Assembly: GCF_900106035.1 (NCBI RefSeq)
Contig: NZ_FNUC01000004.1
Coordinates: forward strand, 2,914,001-2,978,000
Origin: Jiangella alba
GTDB taxonomy: Bacteria; Actinomycetota; Actinomycetes; Jiangellales; Jiangellaceae
Direction: 5' to 3'
Length of the DNA stretch: 64,000 nt
The position numbers were made by a program, and so were the translations under genes. Of the stretch, positions 19,566-30,868 are shown in pieces. Below the pieces are notes generated by a model, which was given only the letters and a program-made list of their open reading frames with translations, was not told the origin of the DNA and did no database searches. How positions within the stretch are numbered: position 1 is the stretch's first letter; each line of letters starts with the position of its first letter.

Positions 19566-22500
19566 GTGCGGCTGCTGCTGAGCGCCACCGCATCGGGCGA
19601 TGGCGACGTCGTCGACCTCGCCGTCGACTGCGAGGACGATGCCACTGTCGCTGACATCGCCCGGCAGCTCGCTGCCCGCGTCCGCCCGGCCGCCGAGCCG
19701 CAGATCGTCCACACCGCCGGCCGCCACCTCGGCGTCGTCGGCGAGAGCGTCCTCGACGACGCCATGACCGAGGGCGCCCTCCCGCCCACCCTCTACCTCG
19801 CCGGCGTCCCGCTCGAGCCCGCCGTCAAGGTGGCCGAGTCGGCGCTGCGCAACGGCGCCCTGGTCGGCGTCGGCCGGCCGCTGCCGGACGTGTTCGGCGA
19901 ACGCACCGGCGTCGTCCAGGTGCGCACCGTGTCCGGGCCGGGCTCCGGCCGCGTCGACTACCTCTCGCCCGGCAGCCACGAGATCGGCAGCCGGGCCGGT
20001 TCCGCCGTCCACCTCTACGGCGAGGACACCCCGCCCGTGGCCGCCCGGCTCGACGTCACCGTCGACGGCACGGTCACGCTGACGCCCGACCCGTCGCTGG
20101 TCGGTGTCCTGGTGCCGCCGCCGGCGCGGGACCGTCCGCTGGAAGGCCCCATCGTGGTGCCGAAGGACGAGGACGAGCCCACCGGCCGCAAGCGCAAGCG
20201 CAGGCGGAAGAAGCGGTTCAAGAAGCGCATGGAGGAGCTGGCCCGGCTCAAGCACCCCAACCTCACCGTCGACCCCGAGGCCGACCGCCCGTTCCTGCAC
20301 CTCGACCGCGTGGCCGTCGACGAGCCCGTGCCGTGGCCGCCCGGCGGCGCGCTGGTGGTCGGCGACGTCGTGCTGGAGCTGGCGCTGCCGGTCGATCCCG
20401 ACGCGTCGCTGTCGCCCAGCCCGGGCGGCATGACGCTCGACTACAACCGCCCGCCGCGGCTGCTGCCGCCGCCCCGGCAGACGGAGTTCCGGCTGCCGCA
20501 CGAGCCGCGCAAGCCCGACAAGGAGCCCATGCCGTGGGCCATCGCGATGGCCCCGATGCTCATGGGCGGCGCGATGTTCTACTTCACCCGGTCGCCGTTC
20601 AGCCTGATGATCATGGTCATCACGCCGATCATGATGATCTCGCGCTACCGCAGCACGAAGAACCAGCAGCAGAACCGCTACCACGACGACATGAAGAACT
20701 ACGTCGAGCGCATGCGGCGCATCGAGAACCAGGCCTACGAGGGTCTGGTGACCGAGCGGTCCGCGCGCCGGCGCGACTTTCCCGACCCCGCGGCGCTGCT
20801 GCTGTTCGCCACCGGCCCGCGCGCGCAGCTGTGGGAGCGCCGGCGCACCGACCCCGACTTCATGCACGTGCGGGTCGGCACCGCCGACGTCCCCAGCGAG
20901 GTGTCGATGACCGACCCCGCGCGCGAGGAGCACGAGCGGGTGCTGCACTGGACGGCGCCCGACGTCCCGGTCGGCGTGCCGCTCGAGCAGGTCGGCGTCA
21001 CCGGCGTGGCCGGCCGCGACGACGTCCGCCGCCAGGTGGCCGGCTGGATGGCCGCGCAGGTCGCCACGCTGCACAGCCCGGCCGACGTCGACATCGTCGT
21101 GCTCTCCGACGCCGACGGCGGACCGGCCTGGAACTGGATGCGCTGGCTGCCGCACGTGCGCCGGGACGAGGACTCCGACGTCATCGCCGGCATCGGCGCC
21201 GACGAGGAGACCACCAACCGCCGCGTCGCCGAGCTGATGTCGATCATGGAGCGGCGCAAGGCCGCGCTGAACGACCGCAGCGGCGGCATGCTGGCCTCCC
21301 GCGACATCACCTTCCCGCCGCTGCTGGTGGTGCTCGACGGCGCACGCCGCATCCGGCTGCTGCCCGGCCTCATCACGCTGCTGCGCGACGGCCCCCGCGT
21401 CGGCATCGACTTCCTCTGCATCGACGCCGACGAGCGGCTGCTGCCCGAGGAGTGCAAGGTCGTCGTGGCCATCGCGCCCGACGGCATCGCCACCGTGCGC
21501 CGCACCGGCCACCCGACGGTCGAGGGCATCCGCCTCGACGTCGTGTCCGAGGCGTGGTGCGAGCGGCTCGGCCGGGCGCTCGCGCCGGTCAAGGACGTCA
21601 GCTCCGAGGACCTCTCGTCGTCGCTGCCGTCGTCGAGCCGCCTGCTCGACGTCCTCAAGCTCGACCCGCCCACGCCCGAGGCGATCGAGGGCTGGTGGAC
21701 CAGCGTCGGGCGCACCACCAAGGCGGTCATCGGCGAGGGCATGGACGGCCCGTTCGCCGTCGACGTCAGGTCCGACGGCCCGCACGGCCTGGTGGCCGGC
21801 ACCACCGGCTCCGGCAAGTCCGAGCTGCTGCAGACGCTCATCGCCTCCCTCGCCGTCGCCAACCGGCCGGACGAGATGACGTTCGTGCTGGTCGACTACA
21901 AGGGCGGCGCGGCGTTCAAGGACTGCAACAACCTCGCGCACACCGTCGGCATGGTCACCGACCTCGACGGCCACCTCACCACCCGCGCGCTGGACAGCCT
22001 GGCGGCCGAGCTGCACCGCCGCGAGCACCAGCTGGCGCACGCGGGGAAGAAGGACATCGAGGACTACCTCGCCGGCAAAGAGCCCGACGACCAGCCGATG
22101 CCGCGGCTGATGATCATCATCGACGAGTTCGCCGCGCTGGTCACCGAGCTGCCCGACTTCGTCAAGGGCCTGGTCGACATCGCCCGCCGGGGCCGGTCGC
22201 TCGGTGTGCACCTGCTGCTGGCCACCCAGCGCCCGGCCGGTGTCGTCAGCGCCGAGATCAAGTCCAACACCAACCTGCGCATCGCGCTGCGGGTCACCGA
22301 CGGCAACGACAGCCAGGACGTCATCGAGGCGAAGGACGCGGCCGAGATCTCCAAGTCCACGCCCGGCCGCGCCTACGCCCGGCTGGGCGCGTCGTCGCTG
22401 GTGCCGTTCCAGTCGTCCCGGGTCGGCGGCCGGCCGCACCAGCCCGGCGCCGCGGTGTCGGTCGACCTCCGGGCGCTGCACTGGGACGAGCTCGGCCGGA

Positions 22501-24239
22501 CGCCACAGAAGATCGACGGCGGCGACAAGGAGGAGGACGTCTCCGTCCCGACCGACCTCGAGAGCCTGGTCACCGCCATCAACGCGGCGTCCGCGAACAC
22601 CGGCATCAGCGCGCCGCCGCCGCCGTGGCTGCCGCCGCTCGGCGACGTCGTCACGCTCGACGAGGTCCTGGCCGACCCCGCGTCCGTCATCGAGCGCGGC
22701 CGCGAGATCCGCATCCCGTTCGGCATCGTCGACGTCCCCCGCGAGCAGAGCCGCACGGTCGCGTTCTACGAGCTGTCCGCCGGCGGCCACTTCGGCATCA
22801 TCGGCGCGCCGCGCAGCGGCCGGTCCACGGTGCTGCGGGCCATCGCCGGGCTGGTCGGCCGCGAGGTCTCGCCGCGCGACGTCCACCTCTACGGCATCGA
22901 CTGCGGCAACAACGCGCTGCTGCCGATGGTCGGGCTGCCGCACACCGGCGCCGTCGTCAGCCGCGACCAGCCCGAGCGGCTGTCCGCCCTGTCCGCACGC
23001 ATCCGCGCCGAGATCGGCCGGCGCCAGCAGCTGCTGGCCGAGCAGGGCTACTCCGACCTCAGCGAGCAGCGCGCCGCCGCGGCACCGGCCGACCGCCTGC
23101 CGTACCTGCTGGTGCTGTTCGACCGCTGGGAGGGGTTCGTCCAGTCGTTCGAGAGCTTCGACAGCGGCCGGCTCATCGACCAGTGGCTGCAGATCCTGCA
23201 GGAGGGCTCCGGCGTCGGCATCAAGGTGGTCGTGACGGCTGACCGCACCGCGCTGGTCGGCCGGGTGTCCGCGCTGGTCGAGGACAAGATGATGCTGCGC
23301 ATGAACGACGCCAGCGACTTCGGCAACATCGGCATGCACCCGAAGAAGGTGCCCGAGCACATGCCGTCCGGGCGCGGCTTCCGGGCCGAGGGCCTGCGCG
23401 AGACCCAGGTCGCGCTGCTCACCGACGACGTCGAGGGCACCGCGCAGGTGGCGGCGCTGCAGCAGCTCGCTCGCGAGGCCAAGGAGCGCCACGCCGACGT
23501 GCCGCGCCGTCAGCTGCCGTTCCGGGTCGACCAGCTGCCGTCGCGCATCAGCTACGCCGACGCGCTCGAGCTGGCCGAGCGGCCGCTGGCGCCCACCGAG
23601 CTGCCGCTCGCGGTCGGCGGCGACACCCTGACCCTGCGCTCGCTCGACGCCATCGACCACGGCCCCGGCATCCTCGTGCTCGGCCCGCGCCGCTCCGGCC
23701 GCAGCACCGCGCTGCTGACGATGGCGCGGTCGATGCTGGAGCGCGACTGGAAGGTCCTGATCATCACGCCGCGGCGCAGCCCGCTGCGCGACCTCGAGGG
23801 CCGGCCCGGCGTCGAGGCCGTCGTCGACCTCGAGCTCGACAAGGACGAGGGCACCCGGCTGTGGGAGTCCATGGTCCCCGAGAAGGGCGGCCGGCCCACC
23901 GCCGTCGTCGTCGACGACCTCGAGCTGATGGGCGTCGACGGCTGGATGGTCGACCTCCTCACCAAGCACCTGCCGAAACTGCGCGACACCGGCAGCGTCA
24001 TCGTCGCCGCCGGCACCACCGACGACCTCGGCAGCAGCTACCGCGGCCCGGCCGCGGTGCTGAAGAAGTCGCGGTCCGGCGTGCTGCTGTCGCCGGGCGC
24101 GACGGCCGACGGCGACCATTTCGGCATCAAGCTTCCCCGGTCGATGACCGGCGGCATGCCGCCCGGCCGCGGCCTGTTCTCGGCGGCGGGGCAGTGGCAG
24201 CTGGTGCAGGTCCCGGAGACGAAGCTGGAACAGCCATGA
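19566..24239 (+). CDS. EssC/EccC-type type VII secretion FtsK/SpoIIIE ATPase
   Basis: A 1557-residue membrane ATPase. N-terminal residues 1-90 look ubiquitin/YukD-like. FHA-like segments follow (about 100-200 and 240-290) with a very basic stretch between, then two hydrophobic segments (about 321-360). The FtsK/SpoIIIE domains come next. The main one has Walker A GTTGSGKS at 745-752 and Walker B RLMIIIDEF. Two further domains have degenerate P-loops (GAPRSGRST and GPRRSGRST, arginine instead of lysine). FHA modules before the membrane segments are characteristic of Firmicute EssC rather than mycobacterial EccCa/Cb. It probably drives export of the WXG100 protein. No EccB, EccD, EccE or mycosin gene is seen nearby. 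Start is GTG. Confidence 0.85.
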   Translation: MRLLLSATASGDGDVVDLAVDCEDDATVADIARQLAARVRPAAEPQIVHTAGRHLGVVGESVLDDAMTEGALPPTLYLAGVPLEPAVKVAESALRNGALVGVGRPLPDVFGERTGVVQVRTVSGPGSGRVDYLSPGSHEIGSRAGSAVHLYGEDTPPVAARLDVTVDGTVTLTPDPSLVGVLVPPPARDRPLEGPIVVPKDEDEPTGRKRKRRRKKRFKKRMEELARLKHPNLTVDPEADRPFLHLDRVAVDEPVPWPPGGALVVGDVVLELALPVDPDASLSPSPGGMTLDYNRPPRLLPPPRQTEFRLPHEPRKPDKEPMPWAIAMAPMLMGGAMFYFTRSPFSLMIMVITPIMMISRYRSTKNQQQNRYHDDMKNYVERMRRIENQAYEGLVTERSARRRDFPDPAALLLFATGPRAQLWERRRTDPDFMHVRVGTADVPSEVSMTDPAREEHERVLHWTAPDVPVGVPLEQVGVTGVAGRDDVRRQVAGWMAAQVATLHSPADVDIVVLSDADGGPAWNWMRWLPHVRRDEDSDVIAGIGADEETTNRRVAELMSIMERRKAALNDRSGGMLASRDITFPPLLVVLDGARRIRLLPGLITLLRDGPRVGIDFLCIDADERLLPEECKVVVAIAPDGIATVRRTGHPTVEGIRLDVVSEAWCERLGRALAPVKDVSSEDLSSSLPSSSRLLDVLKLDPPTPEAIEGWWTSVGRTTKAVIGEGMDGPFAVDVRSDGPHGLVAGTTGSGKSELLQTLIASLAVANRPDEMTFVLVDYKGGAAFKDCNNLAHTVGMVTDLDGHLTTRALDSLAAELHRREHQLAHAGKKDIEDYLAGKEPDDQPMPRLMIIIDEFAALVTELPDFVKGLVDIARRGRSLGVHLLLATQRPAGVVSAEIKSNTNLRIALRVTDGNDSQDVIEAKDAAEISKSTPGRAYARLGASSLVPFQSSRVGGRPHQPGAAVSVDLRALHWDELGRTPQKIDGGDKEEDVSVPTDLESLVTAINAASANTGISAPPPPWLPPLGDVVTLDEVLADPASVIERGREIRIPFGIVDVPREQSRTVAFYELSAGGHFGIIGAPRSGRSTVLRAIAGLVGREVSPRDVHLYGIDCGNNALLPMVGLPHTGAVVSRDQPERLSALSARIRAEIGRRQQLLAEQGYSDLSEQRAAAAPADRLPYLLVLFDRWEGFVQSFESFDSGRLIDQWLQILQEGSGVGIKVVVTADRTALVGRVSALVEDKMMLRMNDASDFGNIGMHPKKVPEHMPSGRGFRAEGLRETQVALLTDDVEGTAQVAALQQLAREAKERHADVPRRQLPFRVDQLPSRISYADALELAERPLAPTELPLAVGGDTLTLRSLDAIDHGPGILVLGPRRSGRSTALLTMARSMLERDWKVLIITPRRSPLRDLEGRPGVEAVVDLELDKDEGTRLWESMVPEKGGRPTAVVVDDLELMGVDGWMVDLLTKHLPKLRDTGSVIVAAGTTDDLGSSYRGPAAVLKKSRSGVLLSPGATADGDHFGIKLPRSMTGGMPPGRGLFSAAGQWQLVQVPETKLEQP

Positions 24240-24261
24240 CACAGAAGACAGGACGACTACC

Positions 24262-24549
24262 GTGAGCGAAGACGTCGACAACCAGTACAAACTGGCGCTG
24301 GGGGAAGAGCTCCCCACCATCCGTGGCGATGCGATGATCTGCGGCTTCCCGTTCTACGAGGCGGAGAACGCGCTCGAGAAGGAGGCGTGGAAGAGCGGTG
24401 TCGCGGACACCTTCTCCACGGCGCTGACCGGACACCACAGCACGGCCGGCGAGGCCGGCGAGAGCGCGGGCACGGCGCTGGAGAACAGGCACGACAACGA
24501 GCCGGACAAGGTGCCGGCCGACGACGACCGCGCCCGCTGGGCGGGCTGA
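24262..24549 (+). CDS. Small acidic protein of the type VII locus
   Basis: A 95-residue hydrophilic protein with no membrane segment and no family I recognise. Its first two thirds are predicted helical (YEAENALEKEAWKSGVADTFSTALTG) and the tail is charged and disordered. The size and position, between the ATPase and the large DUF6571-like protein, suggest a WXG100-like partner or chaperone, but no W-x-G motif is present. GTG start with AGGAC upstream; 22 bases after the EssC-type stop. Confidence 0.6.
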   Translation: MSEDVDNQYKLALGEELPTIRGDAMICGFPFYEAENALEKEAWKSGVADTFSTALTGHHSTAGEAGESAGTALENRHDNEPDKVPADDDRARWAG

Positions 24550-24583
24550 ATCCCCGCTACATGCACCCTCTGGAGAATGACCC

Positions 24584-26641
24584 GTGGCCAAGTCGCAGAT
24601 CATCGTCGAAGAGTTTCGTAACGTCGTCACCGGCATCGAGAACGGCAAGGAGCGCCTGAGCGACGCCAAGCTCGGCCTCACCAACGCCCTGAGCAAGTAC
24701 GAGATCGACCACGAGCTCGGCAGCCAGGTCCAGAACGCCATCGACTGGGCCGACACCGAGATCCCGGGCCTGCGCCGGCGGCTGTCGTTGGCCGAGTCGC
24801 TCGAGAACTCCAATCCCGAATGGCCGGCCGGCACGGTCGAGATCGACGAGAGCAAGATCTCGCAGGTCTCGCCCGAGGAGGCCAAGCAGAACGGTGAGGA
24901 GGCGGCCCAGGCGCTGCTCGACTCCCCGGGCGAGATCACTCCCGAGCTCGCCGCGGAGATCGAGGCGAACATGAACGACCCGTACTTCGCGGCCGGGTTC
25001 GCCAACAGCGCCAGTCCTGAGCAGCTCGCCGCCGCTCTCAGCACCATCGACGCCTTCGTCGAGGGCACCTACCTGCCGCAGGACCTCCGCGACCGCATGG
25101 TCACGGCCATCGGCACGACCATGGGCACCGCCACCCGCAACACCGGCGACCTCGCCATGCCGCAGGACTACGCCGACCAGTGGTCCGAGGCCATCACGGC
25201 CAAGTCGCAGATGGAGGGCGGCGACGCGCCGCAGAACCAGGCCCAGTACCTCGCGTTGCTCATGTCGCAGGGCGTCTACTCCCGGCCGTTCCTCAACGAG
25301 GTCGGCGACGACCTCTACGAGTACGAGGCCGAAGGCGAGAACGGCGCGGTCTGGGGACCGAAGAGCGCGAACATGAACGAGGTCATGGACACCAACGGCC
25401 AGCCGGTCGTCGACGTCATGGCGACGTTCATGGTGTCGCTCTCGAACAACCCGCTGGCCGCCCAGGACTTCTTCACCCAGGGCGGGACGGAGGAGATGGA
25501 GATCAACGGGCAGAAGGTCGACGTCAACTCCCGGCTGCAGTACCTGACTCAGGAGCGCCACTGGGACTCCTTCGCCGACCCCACCAACGGCGGCAACCTC
25601 GGTCTCGCTCTGGAAGCGGCGACGACGACGTACCGCGACGCCGAGGAGACCGGCGCCGACTCCGCCGTCATCGCCTCGCAGACCATCGCGCTGCTCGGCG
25701 AGGAGACCCGCACCAACGACGGCTGGAAGATGTACCACGGGATGCGCGGCAGCATCGCGAACATCCTGGGCGCCTACGGTCCCGACGTCATGCGCATCGC
25801 GATGAACGGCGACCGCGACACCAACTTCAGCGAGTGGGTCACGGACCCCGAGACGCAGCACTACGGTGACAACGCGCCGTACGGCGCCGCCTTCGACCCC
25901 GCCCTCGTGACGGAGTTGCTCAACACCTACGGCGAGGACGGCAACGAGGATCACCTCAACACCGTCCTGACCGGCATCGCGGCCGCCAGCCAGATGCGCT
26001 TCGGCGACGCGCTGCAGGACGCGCTCGGCGACCAGACGCCGCCGCCGTCGCCCGTGGCGATGCTGCAGGGCAACGAGGTGCCCGAGCTCAACGGCGCCAT
26101 CCAGGAGTCCGCCACCGCGGTGGGCTGGGTCCTCAACGCCGCCTACAACGGCGCACTGAGCGAGGAGGAGGCCGAGGCGAAGGCCGCCGAGATCCGCTCG
26201 CAGATCTTCGGGGCGGTCACCTCCCTCCCCGGCGTCGGACCCGCCACCGAGGGCTGGAAGTTCGTCTACGACCAGGCCACGTCGCTCATGGGCGACCAGA
26301 TCGGCAAGACCGACGCCACCGCGTCGGGCGACTTCGGGACGCTGTCGGCGACCGAACGCGAGAACCTCGAGCAGATGGTCCTCAACCAGATGCTGGCCAA
26401 CGGCTACTTCGACGAGCAGTACATCACCGAGGCCAACGGCGGTCCCGACGGCACCCGGTACGCCGGCCCGCCGCCGGAGGCGCTCGTTCCCGACAGCGAC
26501 CCGCCACAGTTCGACTTCGACAGCGACGCCTACCAGGAGTGGAAGCGGGAGAAGCCGCCGCTCAGCCAGTTCCTCGAATCGAACCTCTTCGGACCCTACG
26601 AGCGGGCGCTCGAGGACGGCTTCCCCCTCGGAGGCGGCTGA
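24584..26641 (+). CDS. Large DUF6571-like protein of the type VII locus
   Basis: A 685-residue, mostly helical, soluble, acidic protein with no signal peptide or membrane segment. The first 60 residues form a WXG100-like helical hairpin (EEFRNVVTGIENGKERL). Residues about 55-205 contain IPGLRRRL, NDPYFAAGF and RNTGDLAMPQDYADQW, the module shared with the minus-strand protein at 27296-28369. The general character resembles DUF6571 proteins beside actinobacterial type VII genes; that match is from memory and is tentative. It is probably a secreted effector or a component of the machine. The GTG start has GGAGAATG 8 bases upstream, and the stop shares a base with the lipoprotein ATG. Confidence 0.62.
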   Translation: MAKSQIIVEEFRNVVTGIENGKERLSDAKLGLTNALSKYEIDHELGSQVQNAIDWADTEIPGLRRRLSLAESLENSNPEWPAGTVEIDESKISQVSPEEAKQNGEEAAQALLDSPGEITPELAAEIEANMNDPYFAAGFANSASPEQLAAALSTIDAFVEGTYLPQDLRDRMVTAIGTTMGTATRNTGDLAMPQDYADQWSEAITAKSQMEGGDAPQNQAQYLALLMSQGVYSRPFLNEVGDDLYEYEAEGENGAVWGPKSANMNEVMDTNGQPVVDVMATFMVSLSNNPLAAQDFFTQGGTEEMEINGQKVDVNSRLQYLTQERHWDSFADPTNGGNLGLALEAATTTYRDAEETGADSAVIASQTIALLGEETRTNDGWKMYHGMRGSIANILGAYGPDVMRIAMNGDRDTNFSEWVTDPETQHYGDNAPYGAAFDPALVTELLNTYGEDGNEDHLNTVLTGIAAASQMRFGDALQDALGDQTPPPSPVAMLQGNEVPELNGAIQESATAVGWVLNAAYNGALSEEEAEAKAAEIRSQIFGAVTSLPGVGPATEGWKFVYDQATSLMGDQIGKTDATASGDFGTLSATERENLEQMVLNQMLANGYFDEQYITEANGGPDGTRYAGPPPEALVPDSDPPQFDFDSDAYQEWKREKPPLSQFLESNLFGPYERALEDGFPLGGG

Positions 26642-27240
26642 TGACCGGCCGATCCCTGACCCGGGCCGCCTGCGCGGCCGTCCTCGTCCTCGCCCTGGCC
26701 GCCTGCAGCGACAGCGACAACGGAGAAGAGACCCCGATGAACCCCTTGTCCACCACGGCACCGTCCGGCGACCTGCTGTCGGACTTCGTGCCCCGCGAGA
26801 GCGTCGTCCTGGCGCTCGGAACCGACGACGTCGAAGCGCCGGGCGGCAGCGTCCAGCACGGCTCCGAGGGCACGCTCATCAGCGCCGGCTCGGAGGTCTA
26901 CGTCGACGGCGACCCCGTGCTGTCGGTCACCGTCGAGCAGGCCATGGGGATCCTGCGCAGCGGCTTCGAGGACCGCCTGGCCAGCGACCAGTACACGCAG
27001 CTGCCCGACGACGTCGGCCTCGGCTTCACCTGGTCCGAGGACCAGAAGGTCGGTGACGAGTCGGTGCCGGCCGGGCACGCCTGGCTCGCGCACGGCATCT
27101 ACGTCGTGCGGGTGTCGGTGGCCGGGCTGGCGGAGGGCCGCGATCACGAGGCCGACGCGGTGGCCCTGGCGCAGCAGGTCGTCCAGACCCTGGAGCTGCC
27201 CGACGCGTGGACGCTGAACGATCCGCCGCTGACCCGCTGA
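26641..27240 (+). CDS. Lipoprotein of the type VII locus
   Basis: A 199-residue predicted lipoprotein: N-terminal Arg residues, a hydrophobic stretch and the lipobox ALAAC with the lipidated cysteine at C22, followed by an acidic serine-rich linker. The C-terminal domain is unrecognised but resembles small extracytoplasmic domains with a final helix. The ATG overlaps the previous stop by one base, so it is translated with the DUF6571-like protein and may anchor or receive it at the membrane. Confidence 0.72.
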   Translation: MTGRSLTRAACAAVLVLALAACSDSDNGEETPMNPLSTTAPSGDLLSDFVPRESVVLALGTDDVEAPGGSVQHGSEGTLISAGSEVYVDGDPVLSVTVEQAMGILRSGFEDRLASDQYTQLPDDVGLGFTWSEDQKVGDESVPAGHAWLAHGIYVVRVSVAGLAEGRDHEADAVALAQQVVQTLELPDAWTLNDPPLTR

Positions 27241-27295
27241 CGCACCGGCCGTTCGTCCGTCCGGGTGGCCGGTGCGGCCACCCGGACGACCGGCG

Positions 27296-28369
27296 TCAGG
27301 CGGGGCGCAGCTGCTCGGCGGCGGCCGCCACGGCGGGGTCGTCGCTGTCGCGCAGCGCGGCCCACTGCTCCTCGTACCCGGCCGGCGGGGCGAGCTCGCC
27401 GGTGCCGCGCCCGGCCGTCGCCACGGTGGCGGCGGTGAGCTGCGTCAGCTCGTCGTCACCGGCGGCGACGACGGCGTGCACCAGCGTCTCCGGATCGGTG
27501 GAGCGCACCAGCTCGCTGGCGTAGTACGGGTCGTGCCGGTTGGCCTGGAGGTCGGCGACCAGTTCGCGCGTGCTGTCGTGGTCGCCGGGGATGCCGAAGC
27601 GGTGCGCGGCGCCGCGGGCGGCCTGGTAGGACACCTCGATCGGCTTCGTGCTGACCTGCGTCTCGTCGCCGACGTACGGGCGCGGGACCACCGGGCGGCC
27701 GCTGTCGGGCTGGGTGCTGACGTCGTCGCCGAGGAGGTCCTGCGCCATCGCCAGCCGCCGGCGCAGGCCCGGCAGCACCTCCTGGATCCATTCGGCCACC
27801 TGGTCGAACCGCGTGGTGTCGGACGTCTCGAGGTGGACGCCGGACAGGATGGTGCGCATCTCGTCCTGCAGCGCCACGATCTGGTCGCCGGCCCGTTCCA
27901 TGGCCGCGACCAGCCGGGTCATCGCCTCGACGTCGATGGAGACGGTGGTGTTCGGCGTCTCCGTGTCGATGGGCTTCTCCACCACCGGCTTCTCCAGCAC
28001 CGGGTCGCCGGGCTTGGTGGGGTGGTCGGTGTCGCCGAAGTCGTCGGGGTCGGGGGCGTCGCCGTCGTCGTCGCTGTCGGCGTGGAGCGGGTCGTCGGTG
28101 GTGTCCTCGGCCGCGGGGTCGTCGGTGGTGTCGTCGGTGGTGTCCTCGGCCGGCGGGTCCTCGGCGACATCCTCGGAACCGCCGCCGCCTCCACCGCCGC
28201 CGTCGTAGCCACCGCCCCCACCGCCGCCGTCGTACCCGCCGCCGTAGGACGAGGAGTCGGTCTCCGGCGGGACGTACTCCTTCTCGAGGTAGCCGCCGGC
28301 CAGCTTGTCGGAGTCGGCGCCGCCGAGCTTGCCGGGGTCGGGCGCCAGGCTGTCGCTCGCCTTCGTCAC
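27296..28369 (-). CDS. Shortened paralogue of the DUF6571-like protein with Gly/Asp-rich linker
   Basis: This 357-residue protein has an N-terminal region followed by a glycine-rich segment (residues about 43-65), an Asp/Glu/Pro-rich linker, a helical segment containing VLPGLRRRLAMAQ, and a final domain with NRHDPYYASELV, GRGTGELAPP and YEEQW. These pieces align with residues 55-205 of the large plus-strand protein, so it carries only that module. The GTG start overlaps the preceding gene's stop. It is likely a second substrate or partner of the type VII machine. Confidence 0.62.
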   Translation of the reverse strand: MTKASDSLAPDPGKLGGADSDKLAGGYLEKEYVPPETDSSSYGGGYDGGGGGGGYDGGGGGGGGSEDVAEDPPAEDTTDDTTDDPAAEDTTDDPLHADSDDDGDAPDPDDFGDTDHPTKPGDPVLEKPVVEKPIDTETPNTTVSIDVEAMTRLVAAMERAGDQIVALQDEMRTILSGVHLETSDTTRFDQVAEWIQEVLPGLRRRLAMAQDLLGDDVSTQPDSGRPVVPRPYVGDETQVSTKPIEVSYQAARGAAHRFGIPGDHDSTRELVADLQANRHDPYYASELVRSTDPETLVHAVVAAGDDELTQLTAATVATAGRGTGELAPPAGYEEQWAALRDSDDPAVAAAAEQLRPA

Positions 28370-28764
28370 TGCGGCCGCACCTCCAGCAGGTCGTCGTCGC
28401 CGCGGCTGTCGAGCGCGGTCTGGATGGTCTCGACGCAGGCCGCGGCGACGGATCCGGCCAGCCGGGCGTGCACGGTGAGCTCGTTGGAGAACTCGTCGGC
28501 GAGCCGGCTCACCCAGGCGCCGTCCTCCATGGCCCGCTGGGCCGGCGCGAGCAGCGACTCGCAGTCGTCGGCCACCAGCTGGGCGCGCTGCAGTGCCATC
28601 TCGAGCTCTTCGCGGCTGCTCGTGCCGGTGTCGGGCAGCGGAACGACGGGCGGCCGGGCGATGATGTCGGGCGTGGTGCCGTCGTCGGGCTGGATCGCCA
28701 CCGGCCGCGTCTCGTACGGCAACGGCTCGAAGCCGTTCGGGACCGCGTGGGCGGGGTCGGTCAT
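28366..28764 (-). CDS. Small helical protein upstream of the DUF6571-like paralogue
   Basis: A 132-residue protein with a proline-rich, disordered N-terminus (about 45 residues) and two long helices (about 50-75 and 83-120). It fits the size and shape of an ESX-type helical hairpin partner but lacks W-x-G at the turn. I recognise no family. It is translationally coupled to the downstream gene through a 4-base overlap and is divergent from the radical SAM gene. Confidence 0.6.
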   Translation of the reverse strand: MTDPAHAVPNGFEPLPYETRPVAIQPDDGTTPDIIARPPVVPLPDTGTSSREELEMALQRAQLVADDCESLLAPAQRAMEDGAWVSRLADEFSNELTVHARLAGSVAAACVETIQTALDSRGDDDLLEVRPQ

Positions 28765-28879
28765 ACCTGCTGCCTCTCGTCGCAGACGTCTGGCTGTCCG
28801 GTCGTGCCCGAGACCCGGTCCTTTCGTGGTGGTTACCATACCCGTGACCGCCGAGAGCCCACCCGTGAGTAGGACGTCC

Positions 28880-30802
<1,923 letters not shown>

Positions 30803-30868
30803 GCCGGTCATTACGGACCTGTGGGATCGCAGGTGAACGGTACGGCCGTGAACTCGTAGGCTGGGCCC

